DNA of 64,000 bases from Heterohyrax brucei (lineage: Eukaryota > Chordata > Mammalia > Hyracoidea > Procaviidae), in assembly GCA_028571685.1 (NCBI GenBank), contig CM053162.1, positions 65,770,351-65,834,350 on the forward strand. The letters run 5' to 3'. Position 1 is the stretch's first letter; the number at the start of each line of letters is the position of its first letter. The position numbers and the translations under genes were made by a program. The notes beneath the pieces are model-generated. The model was not told the origin of the DNA. It saw nothing but the letters and a program-made list of their open reading frames with translations, and did not search any database. Below, piece by piece: positions 1 through 10,472 of the stretch.

Positions 1-37
1 TACAGCCTTGGTAATAAAAAAAAAAAAGAGCAGGATG

Positions 38-572
38 CAGGACAAATGACTTCTTCATTGCAAATAAACATAAATGATGACTATACCCACGGACTTTGCC
101 AGGTGGAATACAGGAATCTAATCAACTACATCTGTGGAAAGAGACAATAGAAAAGTTCAACCTCATCAGTCAGAACAAGGTCGGGGTGACTGTGGCACAG
201 ACCATCAACTCTGCACAGACAAGGTCAAGTTGAAACTGAAGACATTAGCACAAGTACATGAGAGTCAAAGTACAAACTTGAGTATATCCCACCTGAGTTT
301 AGCTATCACCCCGAGAAGAGATTTGATGGGTTGAACACTAATGACCAAAGACCAGATGAGTTGTAGAATGATATCAAAGACATTATACATGAAGAAAGCA
401 AGAGGTTACTGAAAACACAGGAAAGAAAGGAAAGACCAAACTGGATGTCAGAAGAGACTCTGAAACTTGTTCTTGAATGTCAAAAAGCTGCAGCAAAAAG
501 AAGACATGATGAGGTAAAAGAACAGAACACAAGACTGCAAAGGGCTGCTCGAGAAGCCAAAGTATTATAATG
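38..572 (+). mobile_element. BovB-like RTE LINE fragment: end of endonuclease and linker before RT
   Basis: Broken frames encode the end of the endonuclease (NQ-DYICGK, the family's IDYI block) and the linker ending NTRLQRAAREAK, which matches the NxxFQRAARxDK stretch of BovB-type RTE proteins. Stops and small indels break the frame. The copy stops abruptly near 572 and is dead. Confidence 0.8.
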
Positions 573-606
573 TACATGTCAACGGCACCTAACACTAACG
601 ACAACA

Positions 607-910
607 ACCAGTTTGTTTATCCATTGTCCTACTGAGGAACATGGTGGTTGCTTCTGATTTGGAGCAATTGCGTATAAAGCTGCAATAAGTGTCCATGTGC
701 AGGTTTCTCTTTGGACATGAGTTTTCAGTTCCTCACGTTAAGTGTCTAGGAGTATAACAGCTGGTTAGTACAATACGGCTATGATTAGCCTTGCAAAAAC
801 TGTCAATTTGTATCCCCAAATGGCTGAAGCTTTCTGTATTTCCAACAACAACGAATGAGCTTTCCCGCTGGTCCAGATCTTCACTAGGATCTAAGATGTC
901 AGTGTCTTTG
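607..910 (-). mobile_element. Old L1 3' end, first part
   Basis: The plus strand reads as the complement of an L1M-type 3' region (ATCCATTGTCCTACTGAGGAAC, a run resembling GAATAAAGCTGC, then TTCTCTTTGGACATG). It is cut by a SINE at 911-1063 and resumes after it. It is strongly diverged. Confidence 0.6.
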
Positions 911-1063
911 CAGCCCTGGTGCTACATGAGTTAAGAGATCACTGCTAACCCAAATGTCAGCAGTGTGAATCCATCAGCTGCTCCAAGGAAACTCTACGGG
1001 CACTTCTACTGTGTCCTATAAGGTCTCTATGAGTTGTAATTGTCTCAGTAGCAACGGTTTTAT
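911..1063 (+). mobile_element. AfroSINE-type SINE, short form, inserted in L1
   Basis: It runs from GCAGCCCTGGTGCTACATG through CAAGGAAACTCTACGGG to TCTCTATGAGTTGTAA. The same L1 continues on both sides, so the SINE inserted later. The B-box region is mutated. Confidence 0.75.
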
Positions 1064-1310
1064 TTTCCTTTTTATTTTAGTCAGTGGCAACAGAGAAACA
1101 TTGGTATTGTATTGTTGTTTTAATCTGTATTTCTTAAGTGACATGTTTTCCTGTTTTTCATCTAAATACCTTCTTTGGTGAGATACATACTCTTTATCTT
1201 TTGCCCATTTTTTTAATTGCATTGTTGGATTTATTAGTATTGCGAGTTCTCTCTTTATTTGGGATACAATTGTTTTACCAGATAAGTGTCCTGCAAACTA
1301 TTTTCTTTTA
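1064..1310 (-). mobile_element. Old L1 3' end, second part
   Basis: It continues the L1 interrupted at 911. Matching blocks are ATACCTTCTTTGGTGAGATA, CTTTTGCCCATTTTTTTAAT and TGGGATACAATTGTTTTACC, all typical of L1 3' sequence read in antisense. Confidence 0.65.
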
Positions 1311-2724
1311 GTGTTGACTCATCTTCACATTCTCTTAAGTGTTTTCGCCAAGCACACATTTTTAAGTTTAAGTAAGTCCAACTTACCAGTTCCATCTGTC
1401 ATGGATCCTGATTTTAGTGTTTTATCTATAAAGTCACTGCTAACTTCAAAGTCACCTACATTTCCTCCTTATGTTACCTTCTCAGAGTTGTACAGCATTG
1501 CAGAATACTAAGAACTGACTGTGGGTGTGCTATCATCAGTTCCAGTATACTGATCAGGAAATTGAGGGACAGTGTGATTAACTAATTGGCCTATTAACAC
1601 AAAACTAGAATTGATTTTAGACTAGAACTATAACTCTAAAGTTTGGAATCTATTACTAGTTTCCCCAAAAATGTAATTTTATTGAAAAAAAAAAGTCAAC
1701 TCATCGGAATGAATCAGTCCAAGGCAATGAGGCGGGTAAAGTAAGAACCATTATTTAAGCACAAGAACTTCTTTCCATCCATCATTGTACACTCAGGAAA
1801 ACTTTATTTTCCACCCGGCCCCATTATAACCTCATTGCATTGAGGGCTGCCATATTTTATTTTGAAATACAAGCACTATGAATCTGAATGATCTCTTTGA
1901 GAATTCCTTCACTTCAAGTACTTTATGCCCACAGCTCAGTGGCTCAAGCTCAAGTCCCTGAGTCAAGCAGACAGGGACTCTGGCAGACGGTAGTTCTCTC
2001 ATTTTCCTTCCGTGTGACCCCATGTGAAGTCACTAGGGGATGGTGGCAGAATCTACCACACTGACTCCTATAAGGATGAAATGATACATTAAATGCCAAT
2101 TAGCATAGTGGCTAATCTATAGAAAGCATTCAATATAATTGCCATAATAATATCAACAATAATTTGATAATACAATAAACAATAATGTAATAATGCATTA
2201 TTATACTGTGTTCTTTATGTACTTCTTCCTCTGCAACAGAATTTAATCAAGAATTCTTACGAATGTCAAAACTCACTTTACTTGGAAGTTAACAACACAG
2301 CCTACCACCGTCTCATGGTGGCAACAGGGATGACACTTCCTGGATTTTGTCACCAGAGAATAACTCGTTTTTAGGAAACACACATTTTATAAAGTACAGC
2401 ACACATCCCCACCACTTGTTCCAGAAGAAAACATTTTCTTTATAATATTATATAGTCAGCACTCCGGACCTCTGCTCTGGAAGAAGATACCAACTCTACC
2501 TTCTAAGGTTGTAAGCAAATTTGCCCTCTGATCCAGAAAGAAAAGTTATCTCTATCTCCCAAGGCCATGCCCTATACAAACATGCTTGGATAGATATTTT
2601 GGAACAAAGAAAGGGCTGTTAGCGCTTCTGCTTACATTAGGTGCAGAAATGAGAGAAAACCATGGAGAAACATCTCCCTACACAGAGTGCACCAGAACAG
2701 AAGTCTTACATGTCACCCTCAAGA
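1311..2724. other. Intron without clear features
   Basis: There is a possible MIR remnant on the minus strand near 1525-1645 (CAGGAAATTGAGGGACAG resembles the MIR core). An A/T-rich block at 2080-2210 consists of AATAAT and similar runs. No gene or intact element is seen in the rest. Confidence 0.5.
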
Positions 2725-2822
2725 CCACAGAAAGAAAGAGAAAGAGACAGAGACAGAGAATGAGAAAGGGAGAGAAAAAAAAGAAGGAAGGAAGGGAAGG
2801 AGGGAGGGAGGGAGGAAGCAAG
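2725..2822 (+). repeat. Purine-only tract (GA/GGAA-rich)
   Basis: About 90 bases are nearly pure A/G, moving from AGAAAGAGAAAGAGACAGAG to GGAAGGAGGGAGGGAGG. The 98-codon frame over it is low-complexity Arg/Lys/Glu/Gly and not a gene. Confidence 0.8.
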
Positions 2823-2964
2823 GAAGACCTACCAGTACCTGAAAGCACTTTCATTAAATGGAAGCATGAAAATAATTGCTAAAAATACATCCACAACTGC
2901 ATGCTGTATAAAAGTTACATTAATTGATTTTTTTTTAAATCTAGTATTAACTCAAAAAAAAAAG

Positions 2965-3425
2965 CAAAGGTGTCCCTTTGATGACTAAGTGATGCCTGAC
3001 CAGAGCCATAATCTTTTTAACTGACTTACATGCAAGTGAACACTGGACAACAAAAAAGGAAGAAAGAAAAACTGATTGATTTGAATTATAGTGTTGGAAA
3101 GGAATATTGGCTATACCACCCACAGACTGCTGGAAGAAAAAGCAAAACAATCTTAGAAGAAATACAACTAGAATGCCCCATAGAAACAAAGATGATGCCA
3201 TTCCAGCTGAGAAGACCAACCACTAGCAAAGGACATCGTATTTGGTGGAGTAAAAGGTCAGGGAAAAGGAGAAAAACCCTCAGTGAGACAGACTGACACA
3301 GTAGCCACAAGAGTGGATCCGTAACACATCAATGATCATGAAGATGGCACAGGACCAGGCAGTGTTACACATGAGGGCACCATGATTCACAGCAGACGTG
3401 ATGGCACCCAGCCACAGCAATAGCA
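2965..3425 (+). mobile_element. BovB-like RTE LINE, 5'-truncated 3' end
   Basis: It matches the other RTE copies here: GTGTTGGAAAGGAATATTGG, GAAATACAACTAGAATGCCC, GGAGAAAAACCCTCAGTGAGA, and a tail of GATGGCACCCAGCCACAGCAA. It lacks everything before the last ~450 bp. The frame is broken. Confidence 0.8.
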
Positions 3426-4689
3426 CCTAGTCCGCTTCAGCTGACACTGTAAACTGAACATATCAATCAATTCAGAATATTCCTTTCCCTCTCTCTTGTT
3501 TGGGTGTCTTCAGCCGCTTGTTGTTCAAATTACATACCACCCCTTGCTACACATGAGCATGAATACATCCAAATGCTGGGAGTGTGGAAACCCTGGAAGC
3601 ATCTCAAGGAGCTTTCCTTCTGTGGTCGTTCAGGGCCAGAGACACAGACTTAGTCTATGTGTTGCACAAAGTCCTCTGTCTGCTTTCCAGCCTTGGAAAT
3701 TACCCCAACTGTTTCTTTCTCCTTCTAATTTCAAAAGCAATACTTTTGCCCTCTCTTTCTCCCCATGAGTATAATTCCTTCAAGAATTACAGGTGTTCAT
3801 ATAACAGAAAGCCTGTATAACTGAGAAAAATCACAGTACTCCCTAAGCAACCATATACGAAGGGCCTAAGTGCCTTCCTGTAACGGACCGAAGATTCTTC
3901 CAGAAAGGAGCATTCCTTCCTGAGCCATTACTCCTGATGTCATAACCATAGAGATAAGCCTCATTTCTTTGCTTTATGAATCCTTGGGAAATGTGAGGAT
4001 GAATGAGGAGTTTAAATGGATCAGTTAACGCGTGACAGGAAAAAAAAAAAAGGCAATATCACCTGGGGTTAACTCTGGGGCTTCAGCTCTATCATGAGAT
4101 TCTTATTAGCTCCAGAACTCGAACTATGACGTCCTCTGTGAGTACCCCGATTTCCAGTGAAAAGCAATGAACAGATTTCTGATGGCTTCTTTTACATCTG
4201 AAGACTCACTTGGAGGCTGAGAATATTATGCAATGGTTTCCAATTCTATTAACGATGGTATTGCACTAACTGTATGTCTCTATGCAATGGATTATGCTTT
4301 GGAAACCAGGGATTGAAGTATGATACATGCAATTTCCACTTGTTCAAAATAATCGTCCAACCTCTGGAGACTAAAGACATAAAGATTTAACCAGGTCCAG
4401 CTACTATCCAATCTGTTTCAAAATATATGCAGAATATCTCATGATTTATAGTTTTCTTCTGAGGAAGGAGCTCAACTAAAATAATTATTTTGCCCTAATG
4501 TCTATTGGGAGACATGGTGATAGGTGTAACTGACAGACAGTTGATAGTTCTAATTGCAATATATCAAGTTCCAATAATAACTCTTTGAACTAAAATCAGA
4601 TTCCAGAAAAGACTCATTTAAACATCATAACCCTATTTCATTCCAAGTATTACACTGACATTCTTTTCAAAATTTCTCTGAAGGTCATC
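3426..4689. other. Intron without recognised features
   Basis: I see no gene, repeat family or RNA gene here beyond short A-runs (for example 4040-4051). Open frames are all below 91 codons and look like chance. Confidence 0.5.
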
Positions 4690-5275
4690 CACTTAATGAA
4701 CAACCATTATGCTGTTAATACAGTAATCTATAGGCTGCAACTGCCATTTTCATCTAAACCTGCCTTCCTTTGGAGTTTCATCCTCATGGAGTTTCATCCT
4801 CAAATCTCTTTCACAAAGGTTACCAACTACTTTCTTAAGTGCCAAAGAACAGTTTCCTGTCATTATTTCACCCACTGGTTCTGTATCCCTTGACAATACT
4901 CCTCCCTTTTGGGTCTTTCCCCTCCACTAGCTTCTCTGACAGCATCCGTTCTACTTGGTAATGTCCCTAATAGCACTTAGAAGCCCTAGTGGAGACTCCT
5001 CTTTTCCTCTTCCCCAGGGTTCCATTTCTGTCTTACACTACTGCCCTACTGCCTTTCCAGAACTTCTACTTAAGACACTGCATCCACTAATATGATTGCC
5101 ACAGGGTCACCGTGAGTAGGAAAGGCCTCCATGACAATGGGTTTGGTTTAGTATTCTTATTCTTTAATAATATTTCAGCTATCACTGATACGTTGATGAC
5201 TACAAAACTCACCATGTATAATTCTTGTTTGTACTCTGAGCTCCATTAGTGGTATATTTCCAAATGCATATATTT
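4690..5275 (+). mobile_element. L2 LINE remnant
   Basis: The order of blocks follows L2 reverse transcriptase sequence. It has a C/T-rich stretch (TCCCCTCCACTAGCTTCTCT), then ATACGTTGATGACTACAAAAC, which resembles L2 ATGCTGATGACTC, and then TGTACTCTGAGCTCC. It is old and badly diverged. Confidence 0.5.
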
Positions 5276-5321
5276 TCCCCCTGCCCTGAGATATCTTTTT
5301 ATGACTTTCTTCCCTTCTCTA

Positions 5322-5445
5322 GCTGTACAGTGGGTAAGAGCTTGGCTGCCACTCCTTGGAAACCCAGTGGGGCATTTCTACTCTGTTCTACGGAGTCACC
5401 ATGAGTCAGAATCCACTTGATGGCAATAAGCGGGTGGGTGGGTCT
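5322..5445 (+). mobile_element. AfroSINE-type SINE, head deleted
   Basis: GCCACTCCTTGGAAACCCAG, then GGGGCATTTCTACTCTGTTC, then GTCACCATGAGTCAGAATCC. The B-box part is missing between GGGTAAGAGCTTG and CTGCCACTCC. Confidence 0.75.
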
Positions 5446-5532
5446 CTTCTCACTGAACCTGCTGCCCCTAATTGGCTTACTCTCTTCAAAGTGTTTCATT
5501 TCCAACTATTTATGGGGAAAATAAAATAAAAT

Positions 5533-5682
5533 AAACTCATTGCTGTCAAGTAGACTCCAACTCACAGTGACCCTACAAGACAGGGTACAATTGCCCCATA
5601 GAGTTTTCCAAGAAGCCCCTGGAGAATCTGAACTGCCAACTTTTCGGTTAGCAGCCATAGCACTTAACTATTACATTGCCAT
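5533..5682 (-). mobile_element. AfroSINE-type SINE, short form
   Basis: Antisense blocks are CAACTCACAGTGACCCTACA, TTGCCCCATAGAGTTTTCCA and GAACTGCCAACTTTTCGGTT. The head ends near AACTATTACATTGCC. It lies 90 bp from the SINE at 5322 in the opposite orientation. Confidence 0.85.
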
Positions 5683-6012
5683 TCATGAGAAGCTGCTATA
5701 TCTGTACATCTAGTCCAAACGTCTTCTGAGCTCCATCCATACACCCAAATTGCTCACTGGACACCACCATCAGAATGTTAGGAAGCATGTCCAAAACAAC
5801 ATATACAAACTTAGACATGCCCTCTTCCCCCCAATCCTCTCTCTTTTCCCAGTCACTTGGTGAATGGCCCAACAATCCACAGCCAAATCTACACACCCTC
5901 CACTACTTTCCAAGTTCCCTCACTGCCTAGCCCCAGTCACTCAATCCATCAATTCTATAACAACAATGACCCATGTGTGGCCTTTTATTTATCTCAGTAC
6001 CACCACATAAGG
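5683..6012. other. Intron without recognised features
   Basis: The C-rich composition (5880-5990) gives short open frames only. No repeat family was recognised. Confidence 0.4.
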
Positions 6013-6295
6013 GCAGTGGTGGTTCATTGGAGCGATTCTCCCCTTCCATGCAGGAGATCCAGGTTTAACTGCTAGTCAGTGCACCGCAAGCCCAGCCAGC
6101 CAACACTCGCCTGACAGTAGCGGCTGGTGGTTACAATCACACAGAACATTTTTCAGTGTAGCCTCAAGACTAAGATGGCCTAGGAAGGAAGGCCTGGTGA
6201 TCTACTTCCAAAAAGTCAGGCAAAGAAAATCCTATGGATCACAACAGTCTGATTCACTTGTATAGGGGTCACATTATGAGTCAGAGATCAAGGTT
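6013..6295 (+). mobile_element. SINE with tRNA-Gly-like head and RTE-like body and tail
   Basis: Positions 6013-6084 look like tRNA-Gly: GCAGTGGTGGTTCATTGG (A box 6020-6030), ATTCTCCCCTTCCATGCAGG around the anticodon arm, and GGTTTAACTGC (B box, 6062-6072). The body at 6160-6245 resembles the reverse complement of the RTE 5' UTR copy at 25630-25850 (CTCAAGACTAAGATGGCCTA against GCCAGACTAAGCCAGCTA). The end, GGGGTCACATTATGAGTCAG, resembles the RTE and SINE tails. The B box is mutated, so Pol III activity is unlikely. Confidence 0.75.
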
Positions 6296-6469
6296 ACAGG
6301 TGTTAATTATGATAATACCACCACCATGAAGACTCACTTCTCACTGTGTTTTTCAGGGGACTAGTTAGAAATGGAATCATTATTTTCCAAACCCTTCATC
6401 TTCTTCACTCCCTCCAAGACCCCAGGAAAGCATGATTTCCTTTGCATTAAAGACCCAGCTAAGATGTAA

Positions 6470-6755
6470 ATAGCACCAGCTCACTGTCCTGCTCAAGCCT
6501 GCCCACAACTCCCATTATATAAAGCAAGCTCCTACTGCCACGGCTGCCACGTCCTTTGTGGCGTGACCTCTGTGCTCCTGACAAGCTTCATCTGGTGCAA
6601 GTCTCCCTCCGGCACTTTCAAACCTGGCCCACTCCTCATTGCCCAGCACTGAGACTTCTCAAATCTTTCGGCTTTCTACATGTTTGTCTTCCTCTGAACA
6701 CTTTTCACATTTAAAGACCTGTGAGACCTCATCCATGAAGCCTCATTTCAAGGTC
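6470..6755 (+). mobile_element. L2 LINE 3' region remnant
   Basis: The order matches L2 3' sequence: CCTGCTCAAGCCTGCCCAC, AAGCAAGCTCCTACTGCC, TGTGGCGTGACCTCTGTG, and finally CATCCATGAAGCCTCATTTC. It is diverged. Confidence 0.5.
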
Positions 6756-6964
6756 TGTCTCCCGCATGAACATCTCTGTGACTCTGGTCGGAACTAGAAA
6801 CGGGCTGCTCACCAACACCGCTATGAACTTGACAGCCGGTGTCCATCTCAGAAGATGACGGTTGGATGAATCAGCCACCAAATTTACAGTGCTGAACAGT
6901 CCTGAATTCATAATATTCATCTCGGTAATTATTAGCAATTACTCTTTTTAGCAACTGAACAATC
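6756..6964. other. Intron, no feature recognised
   Basis: The minus-strand open frame of 69 codons (6729-6938) shows no similarity I recognise. Nothing else stands out. Confidence 0.4.
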
Positions 6965-7290
6965 TTTTTTGTTTTGAAAGTTTACAGTTCAAGTTAATTT
7001 TTTTTATGTAAACATTAACACACATTGTTTTGTGACACTGGTTGCAATTCCTACAATCTGACATCATGTTCCCCATTCTATCCTGGGGTTCCTTGTGTCC
7101 AGACATCCAGCTCCTGTCCCTGCCTGCCTTCTCATTGTGCTTACGGACAGGAGTGGTTCATTTGTTCCCAGACGTTTGATTGAACTAAGATGTACATTTC
7201 CTAAGCATGTTAATTTTTGTTTCATAAGCTTGTATATTCTTTGAAGAGTGGACTTTGAGAACGGTTTCAGTTCTGGATTTTATACTCCTG
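6965..7290. repeat. Probable lineage-specific interspersed repeat, family not named
   Basis: The series TTTGTGACACTGGTTGCAAT, CCCATTCTATCCTGGGGTTCC, GCCTTCTCATTGTGCTTACG, TTGATTGAACTAAGATGTAC recalls a repeat common in elephant DNA, probably LINE-derived. There is no second copy in the window to confirm it, so this is recognition only. Confidence 0.4.
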
Positions 7291-7745
7291 ACCTTCAAAT
7301 TGACCATAAGTAATGCATACAATGAATTTATGTTATTTGAAGATGCTAAATTTGTGAAACTATATTACAGCAGCAATATGAAACTAATACAGGAATAACT
7401 ACTTTAGATTAAAAATAATCCTAATAACCAAGTTGGATACCGTATCTTTTATGAGTGACAAATAACCAATCTATTTTCTAAGGCCATCATTTATCATTCT
7501 TCTCCCACATCTCCCTGCATTACGTTTAAAAATGTCTTGACTAATTCTCTGGGCTCTACTGAACTACACAGCACTTTAGGGCTATAAGATGCTGGAGATG
7601 AACCAGAGCAGATGCTCTCTCATTGTCTTAAGGAACTGCTGAAGTGTTGAGTTGGGAAAAATAAGAATACATGTGAACAAAAACAAATAAAGCAGATATT
7701 TCTGCAATAATACACTTTATTTTAAAAATCAAGGCAATGCAAGGT

Positions 7746-7903
7746 AAGCCAAACCTGCTGCCACTGAGTCAACTCTAACTTGCATCAACCCTACAAGACA
7801 GAGCAGAATTCCCCATACAGTTCTAAGCCCACCACGGTGGATTGAACTGCCGACCACTCGCTTAGCAGCCATAGTGCTTAACCACTATACCACCGGGCTT
7901 TCC
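7746..7903 (-). mobile_element. AfroSINE-type SINE, short form
   Basis: Antisense: CTGCCACTGAGTCAACTCTA, CAACCCTACAAGACAGAGCA, GATTGAACTGCCGACCACTCG, and the head CTTAACCACTATACCACCGGG. The middle 20 bp are altered. Confidence 0.85.
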
Positions 7904-7924
7904 AATAAAAGTGATTAGCATTCT

Positions 7925-8942
7925 GTAGAGCTGGAATTCCAGAACACTTCACTGTGCTTATGAGGAATCTGTATGTGGATCAAGGGGCAGTCATGCAAAC
8001 AGAACAAAGGAACGAACAGTACATAGTTGAAAGTCAGCAAAGGTGTCTCTTAGGGTTGTATCCTTTCACCATACCTTTTCATTTTGCATGCCAAGAAAGT
8101 AATCCAAGAAGCTGGACTGTAAGAAGAATGAGGCAGCAGAATTTGAGGAAGATTTATTAACAACCTACGTTACACAGAGGACACTACCCAGCTTGCTGAA
8201 AGTGAAGAGGATTTGAAACACTCACTGGTGAAGATCAATGACCATCGCCCTCAGTAAGGACTGCACTTCAACACCAAGAAAACAAATATTCTCACAACTG
8301 CACCAATAAGCAACATCATGATAAATGGAGACAGGGTTGAGGTTGTCAAGGATTTCATTTTACTTGGTTCCACAATCAATGTCCCTGGAAGCAGCAGTTA
8401 AGAAATCAAGACATGTTGCAACCGGGAAAATCTGCTGCAAAGGACCTCTTTAAAGTACCAAAAAGTACACCTTGAAGAGTGTACACCCTGAAGAGCAATG
8501 TGCATCTGACTCAGACATGTCATATGCATGTGAAAACTGGAAATGAACAAGTAAGACAGAAGGAGAATTGACACCTTTGAATTTTGGTGCTGGAGAAGAA
8601 TATTAAATGTACCATGCACTGCCAAAAGAAGAAACAGGTCTGTTCTGGAAGAAGTACAACCAAAGTGCTCCTTGGAAGCAAAGACAGCAAGATTGAGTCT
8701 CAGATACTTTGCACACGTTAGGAGGGATCAGTCTCTGGAGAAGGACATCAGGCTTGGTAGAGTGGAGGGTCAGTGAAAAAGAGGAGGACCCTCAACAAGA
8801 TGGATTGTCACAGTGGCGCAACAACAGGCTTAAGCGTAACAATGACCGTGGGCACGGTGCAGGACCGCACAGTATGTCATTCTGCTGTGCACAGGGTTCC
8901 TATGAGTCGGAACCAACTCAGTGGCACCTAGCAACACAACAA
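7925..8942 (+). mobile_element. BovB-like RTE LINE, RT C-terminal part to 3' end
   Basis: It starts in the RT domain (GAATTCCAGAACACTTCACTG, then GAGGAATCTGTATGTGGATC). It passes through AAGGATTTCATTTTACTTGG (protein VKDFILLG), which occurs in several copies here, and ends TCGGAACCAACTCAGTGGCA plus CCTAGCAACACAAC. Many stops and frameshifts, so it is dead. It is one of the two longest 3'-complete RTE copies in the window and useful as a reference for the others. Confidence 0.88.
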
Positions 8943-9365
8943 GAGGTGAGAGTTCCAACAAAGCCGTCAGGTGCATTGCCTGGTAAGGGAGTGTGCCTGG
9001 AAAAGCAAGGTCAAAACTGTACCCTGGGCCACTGCAGCTGGGAGGTGAGGAAAAAAACAATCATTTTTAATCTGAGGCATTTTCACGTGCAGATCTTTAA
9101 CCAAGAACAAGTCTACGGAGTGTCAACACTGAGCGGCATGACGCCAGCTCCGTTTCCATCAAGTGTGTCTTCCTGGGACTTGGCCACCGGTGAGAGGAGG
9201 GGCAGGACGAGGTACTGCTGCAGTCAGTGGGCAGACACAGTGTTTACTTAGGGGAGGGGTTCTCCAGCCCATAAACTTATTTCATTATGAGCAAGAGAAA
9301 ACAAAATCAATCTTCACTTTAATTCATCAAGTTAAATAGTTAATTCACATTATTAGAACATTAAG

Positions 9366-9505
9366 ACATGGTTGTTTTTATTTATTTTTTATGATTGAGT
9401 GAAAAGGTACATTTCCATATAAATTTGCATGCCCACCTATATGCAGCTCCCACTGCTCTCCCTGCCCAGTGACAGCACACTCTTCCTCTCTGCTCCATAC
9501 AAGAC
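9366..9505 (-). mobile_element. L1 3' end, heavily 5'-truncated
   Basis: The reverse complement reads GAGCAGAGAGGAAGAGTGTG, then GGGAGCTGCATATAGGTGGG, and ends with an A-rich tail (T-rich at 9372-9392 on plus). The same 3' end occurs at 19830-19990 and 61560-61720 on the plus strand. Confidence 0.8.
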
Positions 9506-9521
9506 ATGGTCCTTTTTGACA

Positions 9522-9745
9522 TACACCAAACCAAAACCAAATCTGTTGTTCTCGAGTGGATCCTGGCACATGGTGACCCCATGTGTTACAGCACAGCACA
9601 GCTCTCTAGGATTTTCTTGGCTATAATATTTAGAGAGGTGGATCCCCAGGCTTTTCATCAACAGTACCTCTCGGTGAGTTTAAACTGCCAGGCTTTAGGT
9701 TCATGGTTGAGTGTAAAACATAGACGTTCACTGCCGAAAAGTAAT
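9522..9745 (-). mobile_element. SINE, long form with 'GGCTATAAT' insert
   Basis: It begins ACCAAACCAAAACCAAATC. The extra block absent from short SINEs is TTTTCTTGGCTATAATATTT, followed by GGATCCCCAGGCTTTTCATC, then the tRNA-like part (GTTTAAACTGCCAGGCTTTA). It adjoins the L1 end at 9366-9505. Confidence 0.78.
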
Positions 9746-9929
9746 GGCCCAATTAATGTTGCATGAGTTATGAGATATACAATTCAAGAGTACTTAGTGA
9801 CTATGCATTTCATTCTGTTTTAGGTCTGTTGAAATCATAAACATGCATGCAAGCATACTTACATACGTATATACTTGCAATCTCATTGAGAGAATGAATA
9901 AATTATTTTAAATACATAAGATATGTTTC

Positions 9930-9932
<3 letters not shown>

Positions 9933-9962
<30 letters not shown>
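9933..9962 (+). repeat. (TG)15 microsatellite
   Basis: An uninterrupted TG run. Confidence 0.95.
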
Positions 9963-9965
<3 letters not shown>

Positions 9966-10299
9966 AAGAGGGAGTCAGAGAGGAGAGACACATGTTTGCA
10001 TCTGGGCAAGTAGTCCATCTCTAGATCCCAGAGGCACCAAATCATTCATAATCCAGTAACCTGCAGAAAGTCTGCAGGGTAGAAATCATGTTCTCCTGTT
10101 TTGGAATAGACCCCTAGATGTAAAATCATTTGCCTTTGTTTCTTTTGCTTGATAAATACCTCCCAGGTCTCCTTGCAAGCTGGAACACGTGCTGCAGCCT
10201 CGTGCTTGCATGCCCTGTGCTTCTTCATTTAGTGAAATGCTTTATGGCATGCATCCTTCACTCAAATTTGTCTGTTTTTATATGTATCTAAGCATAAGC

Positions 10300-10472
10300 C
10301 TGGATGCCTCCACAAGCCAAAAAGCAGAACTACCCTACAGAGTTTCTAAGGCTCTAATCTTCATGAAAGTAGACTGTCACATCTTTCTCCCATAGAACGG
10401 CTGGTAAGTTTGAACTGCCAGCTTTCTGGTCAACAGCCAAGCACATAATCACCGTACCACCAGGGCTCCTTG
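10300..10472 (-). mobile_element. SINE, long form (insert with 'CATCTTTCTCCCAT')
   Basis: Antisense: CAGAACTACCCTACAGAGTT, GCTCTAATCTTCATGAAAGT, CACATCTTTCTCCCATAGAA, GTTTGAACTGCCAGCTTTCT, and the head ACCGTACCACCAGGGCTCCTT. The same insert lineage is seen at 58194-58390. Confidence 0.82.

Noticed and set aside
6013..6084. tRNA-Gly gene
   Set aside because: The B box and acceptor pairing are degraded, and the segment continues into a SINE body.
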